DNA of 64,000 nucleotides from CAZHTF01 sp964535305 (GTDB taxonomy: Bacteria; Planctomycetota; Phycisphaerae; UBA1845; Fen-1342), in contig CAZHTF010000008.1 of the NCBI GenBank assembly GCA_964535305.1, forward strand, positions 1-64,000, read 5' to 3'. The notes below the pieces were generated by a model. The model had not been told where the DNA came from and did not search any database. It saw only the letters and a list, made by a program, of their open reading frames with translations. Each line of letters starts with the position of its first letter. Within the stretch, counting starts at the first letter, position 1. The position numbers and the translations under genes are program-made. Below, in pieces: positions 9,443-17,677 of the stretch.

Positions 9443-9634
9443 TCACGGCTGCGACGGGGCGTCCGGATTGCCCAAAGTCGACTTGGGCGCAGCGCGGCCG
9501 AACAGGCCCACGAAAAAAGCCTTGATGCGATTCAGGAACATCAGGAAGAACCCGACGATCGCGGCGAAGACCGACGCGATCGGCATCATCGAGCCCGGGT
9601 CCAGATACGCCAGCGTCGTCATACAGACTTCCAT
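9443..9634 (-). CDS. YLDPGS-motif membrane microprotein
   Basis: A 63-residue protein with an N-terminal LAYLDPGSMMPIAS motif, one hydrophobic helix (ASVFAAIVGFFLMFL) and a basic, proline-containing tail. Short proteins with Y(L/I)DPG(S/T) followed by one helix recur in bacterial polysaccharide clusters, but I know of no assigned function. Start ATG at 9634 is well supported by GGAGGGAG about nine bases upstream; a second in-frame ATG lies four codons later. It sits between the phosphodiesterase gene and a large membrane-protein gene in the same leftward operon, so a role as a small subunit of the assembly or export machinery is a reasonable guess. Confidence 0.75.
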   Translation of the reverse strand: MEVCMTTLAYLDPGSMMPIASVFAAIVGFFLMFLNRIKAFFVGLFGRAAPKSTLGNPDAPSQP

Positions 9635-9777
9635 GGTGCGATTCTCCCTCCGCTGCGCGGCAACCCCACCCACACCCATTATTCGTCGCTGCCCGGGCTG
9701 CGAGCCGCCGCCGAGACGATTTTCCTGCGTCAGCGCCCAAGTCCTAGAGAATAAGCGAACGCGGTGCTGCCCGCCAT

Positions 9778-11316
9778 TCATTTCGAGACCGGTCGCCCGC
9801 TCGCGCCGCCCGAAAACCGCAGCGACCACCACAGCAGCCCGATCGCCGCGCCCGCGCTCAGCAGCAACGGGATCGCCAGCGTCTGGTTCGAGACCCACGC
9901 CGGGAACATGCCGCCCATGCGTCCGAGCGTCGTCAACCACGGCAGGCGCGGACCGCCGCTGCTGATCTGGATCAGCGATTCGACGACGCCGCGGCCCAGC
10001 TCCACGTCGCGGTGCATCGCCAGGCACCAGGACAAGTAGGTCGTCGCGATGCCGAGCAGCATGGCCAGGACACGCGGCAGGCGCAGCAGGACGCCCGCGG
10101 CGATGAGGAATACAAACGGGACGATCGGCAGCACGTGCCGCAGGCCGCTGTTGAACTGCAGCCGCGTAAACTGGTTCGCGGCGCAGAACAGAACGAACGC
10201 CGTGCACAGTGCCAGGATGAAGGCCGCCTCGCGGACGCCGACGATTCGTGTTTCGCCGGCGTACCAACCCGCGGGCCAAAGCGCCAGCAGTAGGATCGGA
10301 GCGGTGACGAACAGGCCGTAGCGTTCGCTCGCAAGCGTGAGCCAGATCAGGTCGATCTTGGGCCAATCTAGCCCGACGTAGCCGCGCAGGGCTTGCTCGT
10401 TCCCGGCGGGCATGTAGTGCTGCGCCGGCAGGATCGGGTGGCCGAAACAGGCCCACTGGTAGTACATTAGCACGCCGCCGGAGAGCAGCAGGCCAGCCGC
10501 AAAGCTCCACGGATCGACGGTGCGGCGGCGATCCGCGGGCTCGTGCAGCCAGCGTGCCAGCCCGTATGCCGCGAGCGCCAGTACAAAGATCACGCCGCTG
10601 TAATCACAGACTACGGTCCAGCCGGCGAGCAGGCCGCTGAGGAAGTACGCCGGCCGCCGCGGATTCGCCGGGTCTTCCCAAGGCTGCCAAAGCAGAAAGA
10701 ACGCCAACATGGCGGCGTGCGTCTCGACCAGGTTGTGATTGAGCTGCCCGGTACGGAAAAAGATCGGAGTCGCAAAGGCATACAGCACGGCGAGCCAAGC
10801 CGCCGCTGGCAGCGAGCCGATACGGCCCAGCAGCGCGTAGAACATGGCCACCACGGCCGCGGCTGAGAGCGGGGCCATGCCGAAGGCCTGCGTGACGCCC
10901 GCAGCCAGGCCAAATTTCACGTCAAAGCCGCGCTCCTGCGCCTTGCGCATGAACTCGCGCGCCAGCGGGTAGGGCGAGTCGTACTCGGCGGGCGCGGCGC
11001 CGGCGGCGGCCCGCCGCGCCTGCACGCGCGCGACAAGCTGGTCGATCAGCGGTCGGAAAAGCGCGTACGGAATGGCGCCGATGATCGAGCCGCCGGGGTT
11101 GTTGTTGATGAACACGCCGCGACCTTCGAGCCGAAAGATGTCGTGATGCAGGCCTTCGTACTCTGCGACGTCGAAGCTCAGCCGATCGCCCAGGCTCATC
11201 GCGGGGAAAAGCTCGCGCGTCGTGTTGGTGGCAAAATGCAGCGCGTAGATCAGCCAGCAGGTCAGGAATAGACGCCAGGCCGCTGAGCGGCGCTGCGCTA
11301 AGGAAGAACTCGTCAC
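9778..11316 (-). CDS. Polytopic membrane protein, GT-C-like, function unknown
   Basis: About 512 residues with ten or more hydrophobic segments. A conserved-looking first loop contains RGVFINNNPGGSIIG and then ALFRPLIDQL. No clear DxD or DE glycosyltransferase motif stands out, so the GT-C assignment is tentative; an O-antigen polymerase or ligase-like function is another possibility. The frame stays open upstream to 11454, but the likely start is the GTG at 11316: its GTGA overlaps the TGA stop of the sulfotransferase gene, a classic coupling signal. About 140 bases separate it from the downstream microprotein gene. Confidence 0.65.
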   Translation of the reverse strand: MTSSSLAQRRSAAWRLFLTCWLIYALHFATNTTRELFPAMSLGDRLSFDVAEYEGLHHDIFRLEGRGVFINNNPGGSIIGAIPYALFRPLIDQLVARVQARRAAAGAAPAEYDSPYPLAREFMRKAQERGFDVKFGLAAGVTQAFGMAPLSAAAVVAMFYALLGRIGSLPAAAWLAVLYAFATPIFFRTGQLNHNLVETHAAMLAFFLLWQPWEDPANPRRPAYFLSGLLAGWTVVCDYSGVIFVLALAAYGLARWLHEPADRRRTVDPWSFAAGLLLSGGVLMYYQWACFGHPILPAQHYMPAGNEQALRGYVGLDWPKIDLIWLTLASERYGLFVTAPILLLALWPAGWYAGETRIVGVREAAFILALCTAFVLFCAANQFTRLQFNSGLRHVLPIVPFVFLIAAGVLLRLPRVLAMLLGIATTYLSWCLAMHRDVELGRGVVESLIQISSGGPRLPWLTTLGRMGGMFPAWVSNQTLAIPLLLSAGAAIGLLWWSLRFSGGASGRPVSK

Positions 11317-12287
11317 GGGACTCTGCGCGTGCGCTCTTCGGCCGCGAGTTGCGTCGGTCGCAGCCAGTAGGCGTACATGGTCCTCAGATTCGCGAGCTTG
11401 CAGAATAGCTGTGCGAGCGCCGCGCTGGCGCAGGCCAGCATCCGCCTCAGCCAATGTGGCGTGGGCGCCGACGGTTCATAGCCGAGCGCGCCCATCGTAC
11501 CGCCGCAAAACCACTCAATCAGGGCCGCGTCGCGCGGCTGGAGCTGCTTTCTCCACGCGCCGACGCGGTCGCGCGTGATGCTGGTCTGCGCCCGCTCGAA
11601 CCACCAATGATCGACCTTGGCCGGTTGATCGGCGCTGACCATCGTCGGCTGAAAATCGACGCCCAGAAACGCGCACAGCGCGGAAAGCGTCTTTGGCGGA
11701 TCGCCGACCAGGTCTTCGTAGCGCAGCGCGTAGTAGTTCTCACGACCGCGACAGCGTTCGGCGGCTTGGACGCACGCCTTCCAGCGATGCCCATTGATCA
11801 ACGTGTGTCCGCCGCCCCAAGGCATCTGTCCGAGTGAAGCGACCACATCGCGCGGGTCGCGGATGATGTGCACAATCCGGCAGTCGGGATACCACTCGCA
11901 CAGCAGTTTAGCGTACAACGCGTGATCGGGCGTCTTTTCGCCGTGGCGCGGCTTGCCTTGTTGTCGCGCGTACTCGCGCAGCATCGCGTCGAAGAACTCG
12001 CGGTAGCCGATGCCCTCGCGCAGCAGCGCGTTGCGAAGCGCTGCGCGATCGAGCCCCAGCCGCTGCACGCGCTGTGTCGCCAGCCACTGCTCGACCAGCC
12101 GCAGGCGGTGCTGCGGATCGGCCAGGTCGCCGAAGGCGCGGCGCCGCTCGTAGATCCAATAGAAGAAATACGTTTCATCGCACAGCGCGATCTGCGAATG
12201 CCGATTGAGCATGGTGCGCAGCAGCGTGGTTCCGCTGCGCGGCGCACCGACAACGAAGATCGGACCTGCGGGCTGCGGGTCGGGCAC
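11313..12287 (-). CDS. PAPS-dependent sulfotransferase
   Basis: A 324-residue cytosolic-type sulfotransferase. The 5'-phosphosulfate loop is clear (GAPRSGTTLLR, residues 14-24), as is the 3'-phosphate-binding motif (RDPRDVVAS, 143-151). The C-terminal part has a family-typical WKACVQAAERCRGRENYYALRYEDL stretch, in which ALRYEDLVGDP is diagnostic. These enzymes transfer sulfate from PAPS to hydroxyl or amino groups; in this cluster the acceptor is probably the polysaccharide or its lipid-linked precursor. Start is GTG at 12287 with GGAGAG about ten bases upstream. The stop overlaps the start of the next gene by GTGA. A sulfate adenylyltransferase gene for the first step of PAPS synthesis lies at 41139-42308; no APS kinase is in the window. 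Confidence 0.9.
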   Translation of the reverse strand: MPDPQPAGPIFVVGAPRSGTTLLRTMLNRHSQIALCDETYFFYWIYERRRAFGDLADPQHRLRLVEQWLATQRVQRLGLDRAALRNALLREGIGYREFFDAMLREYARQQGKPRHGEKTPDHALYAKLLCEWYPDCRIVHIIRDPRDVVASLGQMPWGGGHTLINGHRWKACVQAAERCRGRENYYALRYEDLVGDPPKTLSALCAFLGVDFQPTMVSADQPAKVDHWWFERAQTSITRDRVGAWRKQLQPRDAALIEWFCGGTMGALGYEPSAPTPHWLRRMLACASAALAQLFCKLANLRTMYAYWLRPTQLAAEERTRRVP

Positions 12288-12392
12288 TGGCGCCTGCTCT
12301 CCGTCCGCGGCGGGCGGCGGGCGTCCGGAGGTGGACGCGCACGCGGCCGGCGCGGCAGACAGGCGCTAAATCGTGAATGTGCGCGGGCGACA

Positions 12393-13676
12393 TCAATTCG
12401 CACTGGGCGCCAGCGCGTCGCCGCGCGAACGTCCCATAAGAGATCGCAGCACATGCGTCTGCGGCGCGTGCGCCTTGAGCACCATCCAGGTGAGCGCCGT
12501 GGCCAGCAGCTCGGAGATCAGCATCGCCAGCGCCGCGCCGGCGACGCCATAGCGGAGTGACAGCAGCACCAGCATCGGCGCTAGCAGCAGCACCCCAGCC
12601 AGCGAGCAACGGAACTCGTCGTTCTGGTGGTTCAAGGCGAGCAACGCGCTGACCAAGTGTCGGCGAATGGCGAGAACCGGGATCAACCAGACGAGAATCT
12701 GAAGTGATGCGACCGCCTCGGCCGAGACGAACTCCGCGCCATACAACAGCCGGATCACCAGCGGCGCAAGCCAGATGGTGAGCAGCGCGCCGAGCGCCGC
12801 CGGCCAGGTGAGCAACGGCAGCGAGCCGTGCAGCAGATCCAGCATGCGCAGCGGGGAGACGCCGGCGGCCTGGCTAAGGCTGGGGAACAGGTTGGTGAAA
12901 TACGCCGCCATCAGCGTCTGGACCAGCATCATCACGCGGTGCGCCGCGCCGAAGAAGCCGGTCTGGGCAGGGTCGAGCAGCATGCCGACCACGAAGACCG
13001 GCAGGAACATGCGCGCCACCCAGACGAGGTTGGATCCTCCAATCGGTGCGCTTTGCCTGAGAATCCGCCAATTGGCCGGCGAGAACAGCCGCAACGACAG
13101 TCGCCCGCCGTTGCCCAGATAGGCGTACAGGAACAGCGCGGCGGCGGCACTGACGCCGGCAATCTCAGCCAGCGGCAGCCGCGGCAGGTGCGCCGGGTCG
13201 CGCACAAGCATCAGCACCAGCGCCGCGAACACAGCTTGCCGCAGTAATTGTCCCGCGGCGAACCAGCCCATCCGCCGCTGGGCCTGCAGCACCCAGCTCA
13301 GAAGGAAAGGGTAGCCCAACAGGCTGATCGAATATGCGAGCAGCAGGCCGCGCAGCCGCGGGTCGAGCGGCAGCCAAAGCAACAGCACGGCGAAAGTCGC
13401 TACCGTCGCCATGGCCAGCAGCAACTGCACCGAGACGATTCGCCGCACCAGCCGCGCGGTTCTGCGGGGCTCGCGGGCGATTTCGCGCGCCCCGAGGATC
13501 GCGAAGCCTTGGTCGATCAACAGCGTGGCGAACATCATCACCGAGAGCGTCAGCTCGACCAGCCCGAACAGGGCCGGCTTGAGCACGCGCGCCAGGTGCA
13601 GAAACGCCGCCACCGTGACGATGCGCGTGGCGAGCTCGCCCAGCAGCAGAACGCTGAGGTTTTTCAGTTGCAGCAA
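12393..13676 (-). CDS. Wzx-type polysaccharide flippase (MATE/MVF superfamily)
   Basis: A 427-residue protein with 12 or more predicted membrane helices spread over its length. The N-terminal region LKNLSVLLLGELATRIVTV, followed by FLHLARVLKPALFG and IDQGFAILGAREIAR, is typical of oligosaccharide translocases that flip undecaprenyl-linked repeat units across the inner membrane. The start codon appears to be TTG at 13676, with no strong ribosome site; it lies 22 bases past the radical SAM stop. Together with glycosyltransferases, sulfotransferase and deacetylase it supports a Wzx-type route for this polysaccharide, although no unambiguous Wzy polymerase was recognised. Confidence 0.85.
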   Translation of the reverse strand: MLQLKNLSVLLLGELATRIVTVAAFLHLARVLKPALFGLVELTLSVMMFATLLIDQGFAILGAREIAREPRRTARLVRRIVSVQLLLAMATVATFAVLLLWLPLDPRLRGLLLAYSISLLGYPFLLSWVLQAQRRMGWFAAGQLLRQAVFAALVLMLVRDPAHLPRLPLAEIAGVSAAAALFLYAYLGNGGRLSLRLFSPANWRILRQSAPIGGSNLVWVARMFLPVFVVGMLLDPAQTGFFGAAHRVMMLVQTLMAAYFTNLFPSLSQAAGVSPLRMLDLLHGSLPLLTWPAALGALLTIWLAPLVIRLLYGAEFVSAEAVASLQILVWLIPVLAIRRHLVSALLALNHQNDEFRCSLAGVLLLAPMLVLLSLRYGVAGAALAMLISELLATALTWMVLKAHAPQTHVLRSLMGRSRGDALAPSAN

Positions 13677-13698
13677 AACGAAGTTGTGCGGCGCGCCG

Positions 13699-14850
13699 CT
13701 ATTGCTGGATCACGGGCAGCGGGATTCCGGCCAGCTTGTCGCTGTAATCCGCGCGCTCGCCAGCCTGCAGCGGCGGAGCCTTCTCCCAGACTTTCGCACC
13801 GGTCATGGCCCGCGCGAGCTGCAGCGGCTGAAAGGTGATGCTGGGCCAGAGGAAGATCTCGTTCGTGCAGTAGCATTCCTTGGCGCGGATCGACGACCGC
13901 AGCTTGCGGGCCTCCTCGGAATACCAGATGTCCTTGAAGCTGCGCTGCCGGATGTTGCCCAGCGGCGCGTGCGATTCGCACATGCTCACGTCGCCGTTGT
14001 GATAGATCACGCAGCTCAGCACACCGGCGCGGCAGGGCACGACCTGCCGCTGCTCGCGGGCGGTCTTGACCTTGGCCCATTGCAGCATCGGCTCGACCAC
14101 GCTACCAACGCGGCTCTGCTCGCGCGGACCCCACAGCCGCCGCACGTAGTCCGCCAGCTTGGTGTACTCGTCAAGCAACGGACCCTGCAGCGAGGGGTTC
14201 TTGCGATCGCCGCGGATGATGGCCAGATTGTGGTGCGTCATCTGCGGGCAGCGGTCATAAAGGAAAGTGGTAAGCTTGCGGATCTCGTCCATGTTCGTGG
14301 CGGTGGCGGTCGAGATCGAGTGAATCTGCAGCCGCGGATCGTCTTTCTGCACCTCGACCAGCGCGTCGTACGTCTCCATCGCCTTCTTGAACGAGTTCTT
14401 CGTGACGCGGAATGTATCGTGGAAATCCGGCATGCCGTCGAGCGAGAGCTCGATCGTGATGAACTTGAGCGCCGGTTCCTTGAGCGTCTCGCGAATCTGC
14501 TCGACCGTGTTCTTTGTGTAGAACCCGTTCGAAGGCGTGTAGATCTCCTTCACGCCGTTGTGACGGATGAACTGCCGGCAGATGGCGCCGAACTCGGGCC
14601 GCATGAACGGCTCGCCGCCGGAGAGATTCAGATTCTCGATCGGCCCGAGCTGCTGACTGAGGCTGACCATCTCGGCGAAGGTCAGATCGTCGGGGCTATT
14701 GAGCTGCTGCCAGTAGAAGCAATGCTCACACTTCATGTTGCAGACGGAGTTGATGAACAGAATCACGAACGGCGGACTGGGTACATCCGGGATCGAGAGG
14801 TTCTGCCATTGGAGACGTACGTGCTTCGCGACGCGCCCAACCAGGTTCAT
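13699..14850 (-). CDS. Radical SAM/SPASM protein
   Basis: A protein of 383 residues. The [4Fe-4S]-SAM motif CNMKCEHC has its cysteines at 37, 41 and 44, followed by NLSGGEPFMRPE, the GGE SAM-binding motif. A C-terminal SPASM-like region has several Cys residues (CRAGVLSC, MCESHAPLGNI, KECYC), which probably bind auxiliary clusters. The frame opens further upstream, but the ATG at 14850 has GGAGGGGAG eight bases before it and gives the family-typical N-terminus MNLVGRVAKHVRLQ. SPASM enzymes modify peptides, proteins or sugars. In this setting it may modify a sugar residue or a polysaccharide-associated protein; no small precursor peptide gene was seen nearby. Confidence 0.88.
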   Translation of the reverse strand: MNLVGRVAKHVRLQWQNLSIPDVPSPPFVILFINSVCNMKCEHCFYWQQLNSPDDLTFAEMVSLSQQLGPIENLNLSGGEPFMRPEFGAICRQFIRHNGVKEIYTPSNGFYTKNTVEQIRETLKEPALKFITIELSLDGMPDFHDTFRVTKNSFKKAMETYDALVEVQKDDPRLQIHSISTATATNMDEIRKLTTFLYDRCPQMTHHNLAIIRGDRKNPSLQGPLLDEYTKLADYVRRLWGPREQSRVGSVVEPMLQWAKVKTAREQRQVVPCRAGVLSCVIYHNGDVSMCESHAPLGNIRQRSFKDIWYSEEARKLRSSIRAKECYCTNEIFLWPSITFQPLQLARAMTGAKVWEKAPPLQAGERADYSDKLAGIPLPVIQQ

Positions 14851-14894
14851 TGTCTTAGCTCCCCTCCCACCGTCCCCAATCCTCGCAAGCGCGC

Positions 14895-15647
14895 TTAGAC
14901 ACCCGCGAAGGCCCGCGCTCTGCGAATGCAGCGTCGAAACCAAAGATAGTAGTCCAATCGACCCTGAATTGCAGCCGAGAATCGATGAAGGTCCTGTAAA
15001 TAGAACGTGTCCAGACGCGGAAGCCGCTCGCGCGGCTCACGCGCGGCGCGCTTCAGCACCGTCGTCACCGCGGCGGAAAAATGCCGTCGGGCAGCGGCGT
15101 AGGCAGACTCCGTCGTGTCGCCATACGGATATGCGAAACTGGTCGGCGGCGCGCCAAGCTGCTCGGCGATCGCGTCGCGCGATTGCGTCAACTCATGCTC
15201 GATCTGCGCGGGGCTCAGCCTGCTCAGCCGCGGATGCGTCGCAGTATGCGCTCCAAACTCGACGCCGGCCGCGGCCATCTCGCGAACCTGGTCCCATGTC
15301 AGTGTTGCCTGGCGACCGAAACCCGCCGGCGGCGCCTCCCAGTCGTTGAACGCCGCCATGAAGTCAGTAACCAAGAAAACCGTCGCGCCAAAGCCCAGCT
15401 CACGCAGCACGGGTAGCGCCTGCTGATACAGGTTCGCATAACCGTCGTCGAACGTAATCACAGCATCGTTCGCGGTCCACTCGCCGCGCTGCTCGCGCTG
15501 CGCGAGCGCCGTCTGTAGCGAAACCCCGCGAAACCCCAGCCGGGCCAGCGTGCGCATCTGTGCGGCGAAGGTCTCGGGCTTGAGCGAGATCACCGAGCCG
15601 CTCTGGTCCAGCGAGTGATACGCCAGGATCGCGATCTGCCCGCTCAT
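14895..15647 (-). CDS. Polysaccharide deacetylase (NodB/CE4 family)
   Basis: The 250-residue protein contains the NodB homology domain: ILAYHSL at the N-terminus, VITFDDGYANLY (the Asp-Asp catalytic and metal pair), GAHTATHPRLSRL (His-x3-His zinc ligands) and FAYPYGDTTE. CE4 enzymes remove N- or O-acetyl groups from amino sugars. Without a signal peptide it probably acts on lipid-linked precursors or is retained in the cytoplasm. The ATG at 15647 overlaps the TGA stop of the upstream GT2 gene (ATGA), so translation is coupled. Confidence 0.9.
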   Translation of the reverse strand: MSGQIAILAYHSLDQSGSVISLKPETFAAQMRTLARLGFRGVSLQTALAQREQRGEWTANDAVITFDDGYANLYQQALPVLRELGFGATVFLVTDFMAAFNDWEAPPAGFGRQATLTWDQVREMAAAGVEFGAHTATHPRLSRLSPAQIEHELTQSRDAIAEQLGAPPTSFAYPYGDTTESAYAAARRHFSAAVTTVLKRAAREPRERLPRLDTFYLQDLHRFSAAIQGRLDYYLWFRRCIRRARAFAGV

Positions 15648-16600
15648 TCGTGCGCTTCGGTCGGGCCGCCGGGGTTGGCAGTAATGTAGCCGACGAATTC
15701 GCCGAACGACCAGATCGTCTCAAGCACCAACAACAGCGGAACGCAGGCCAGCAATGTGCCGACGCGCTGCCTCTTACCAATGCCGCGGCTGACGATCCGG
15801 AACGTCAGCAGCAGCGGCAACACGAACGAGAGGGCGGCGTAGACGAAGCGCTTCGCACCGATGCCCTTGGCGCGGGTGCCGGCGAACGAGCGGCCCCAGA
15901 CGAAGCGCTCGGTGAGCGCGGTCGCGAGCGTCAGGCCCGTGCGCGTCTGATAGACCACCATCCCCGGATCCAGCCGCAGCTCGCGGCCCAGGTCGCGCAG
16001 CTTCCAGTTGACGAAAGTTTCGTGAAACGCGTCCTGCCAGCATTCCTGGACGCTGGCGAGCGCTTCGCGCTTGTACGCGCAGTTGCTGTCGCTAATGAAC
16101 TCGCTGGGACCATCGGGCACCGGGCTCTGGTAGCGGCCGAAGTCGGCGTAATACACCGCCCAATTCAGCAGCTTGTCGACGCCGTTGTCGACCGTGCCGC
16201 CCACGCCGGCGTAGGGCTGCTCATGCACGCGCAGCGCTGTGTTGACCCAGTCTGGCCCGGGCGTGCCGTGATCCTCGAGCAGCGCCAGGATTCGCCCGCG
16301 CGCGGCTTTCAAGCCGATCGCCCGCAGAATGTCATGATGCTCGCGGCTGAAGTTCCCGAAACGCCGCATGTCGACCTGTGCGCGGCAGTCGATGAACGTG
16401 GCCCAGGGGAAGCGGGCGCGCAGCTCGTCGACGCGCTCCAGCCGCGCATCAAACGGCACGAGCACCTCGGCGCTGTGCTCGCGCACGCCGCTCTCGATCG
16501 CGGACAGGCAGGTCGCCATCGGGTCATGCCCGCCGGCAATGACCGCGACAACGATCGAGATCGGCGGTGGATTGGGGGCAACCGCGGAGTCAGTCATCAT
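15644..16600 (-). CDS. GT2 family glycosyltransferase with C-terminal membrane segments
   Basis: About 318 residues. A GT-A fold starts with PISIVVAVIAGG; LLEDHGTPGPDW takes the place of the usual DxD-type acidic motif. The phrase NWAVYYADFGRY and the following DSNCAYKREAL are shared, with changes, with the next gene upstream, so the two are paralogues. Two hydrophobic segments near the C-terminus (FVLPLLLTFRIV and LLACVPLLLVLETIW) suggest membrane association. Two ATGs (16600 and 16597) precede TDSAVAP; the ribosome site is weak. It should add a sugar from a nucleotide donor to a lipid-linked glycan; donor unknown. Confidence 0.8.
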   Translation of the reverse strand: MMTDSAVAPNPPPISIVVAVIAGGHDPMATCLSAIESGVREHSAEVLVPFDARLERVDELRARFPWATFIDCRAQVDMRRFGNFSREHHDILRAIGLKAARGRILALLEDHGTPGPDWVNTALRVHEQPYAGVGGTVDNGVDKLLNWAVYYADFGRYQSPVPDGPSEFISDSNCAYKREALASVQECWQDAFHETFVNWKLRDLGRELRLDPGMVVYQTRTGLTLATALTERFVWGRSFAGTRAKGIGAKRFVYAALSFVLPLLLTFRIVSRGIGKRQRVGTLLACVPLLLVLETIWSFGEFVGYITANPGGPTEAHE

Positions 16601-16696
16601 TGTTCCGAATGGATGCTGCGTTGCGACGCGAACGCTTCGCGACACGCGTAGCGCTGAATGCGCGCGTCCGCGCCATTCGTCTCCGCCGCGAGCGGC

Positions 16697-17590
16697 TCAT
16701 TCGATCTTGGTCAGTGCATCGCCGGGGCCGAAGAGGTATCCCATCCATTCGCCCCAAACATACGTGACATTCACCGGGATCAGGATCGGCAGCGCCGCCA
16801 TGAACTTTCCGGTGTGCTGCTTCTTGGCGAAGACGCGCGACGCGGTGCGGAACATCAGCAGCGGCACGATCAGCGGCGCCAGGAAGATGTACGCCGCCCG
16901 AAACAGCGGCGAGACATGCGGGCGGCGGATGCCGGCGAAGGCCTTGCTGAACAGAAATCGCTGCCACAAGTAGTACTTCAGGCCGAATGGACCGGTGTGA
17001 TACACCACCAGATCGGGCTCGTTCAGAAATGATTCGCCCGAAGCCAGCAGCTTGGTGTTCAGCTCCGCCTCCCAGTAGCCGTTGCTGCAGCCCGGCAGGA
17101 ACTTCTGCATCAGCTCGCGGCGATAGACGCAATTCGCACCACAGACGTTGTAAGACGGGCCGCGCTCGTAGGGCGGCATGTAGGCGTTGTACTCGGTGAA
17201 GTACACGGCCCAATCCACGATCCGCGGGTAGTTGTCGTCATGAATCGGGCCGCCGATCGCCGCGACGCCGCTGCGGATCGTCCGCAGGATGACCTCGATC
17301 CAGTCGCCGCGGGCCACGCAGTGCTCTTCGATGATCGCGACATGCTCGGCGCGGGCCTGCGCGATCGCGTGGCGGCGCAGGTCGGGCACGCTCTCGCCCG
17401 CGGGCCGGCGAATCAACTGCACCCAGGGAAATTCCCGCTCGATGCCGGCCGCCACTTCGCCGCCGGCGCGGTCCGCGATCAGAAACTCGACGTCGTCGCG
17501 CCGTTGCGTCGCCAGGGACTCCAGGCAGCGCGTGATGAATGGTGGCCCGACACAGGAGGCAATCACGACCGATAGCGCCGGCTGGTTCAT
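16697..17590 (-). CDS. GT2 family glycosyltransferase, paralogue of the next gene
   Basis: About 297 residues. The start ALSVVIASCVGPPF is a standard GT2 opening. AIIEEHCVARGDW supplies the acidic motif region. DWAVYFTEYNAYMPP and CGANCVYRREL match equivalent stretches in the gene immediately downstream, and the C-terminal hydrophobic pair (FLAPLIVPLLMFR, and a helix after KFMAALP) is also in common. Both proteins probably descend from a local duplication and act in sequence on the same glycan. The ATG at 17590 follows an A-rich but weak ribosome site. The downstream gene starts 97 bases after this stop. Confidence 0.8.
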   Translation of the reverse strand: MNQPALSVVIASCVGPPFITRCLESLATQRRDDVEFLIADRAGGEVAAGIEREFPWVQLIRRPAGESVPDLRRHAIAQARAEHVAIIEEHCVARGDWIEVILRTIRSGVAAIGGPIHDDNYPRIVDWAVYFTEYNAYMPPYERGPSYNVCGANCVYRRELMQKFLPGCSNGYWEAELNTKLLASGESFLNEPDLVVYHTGPFGLKYYLWQRFLFSKAFAGIRRPHVSPLFRAAYIFLAPLIVPLLMFRTASRVFAKKQHTGKFMAALPILIPVNVTYVWGEWMGYLFGPGDALTKIE

Positions 17591-17677
17591 CAACTTTTTC
17601 TACGCGATCGGATGGATCTGGGCAATCCGGCTGCGCAAACGGACCACGCAGCGTTGAGATTCGCTGCGTCGGCGGCG

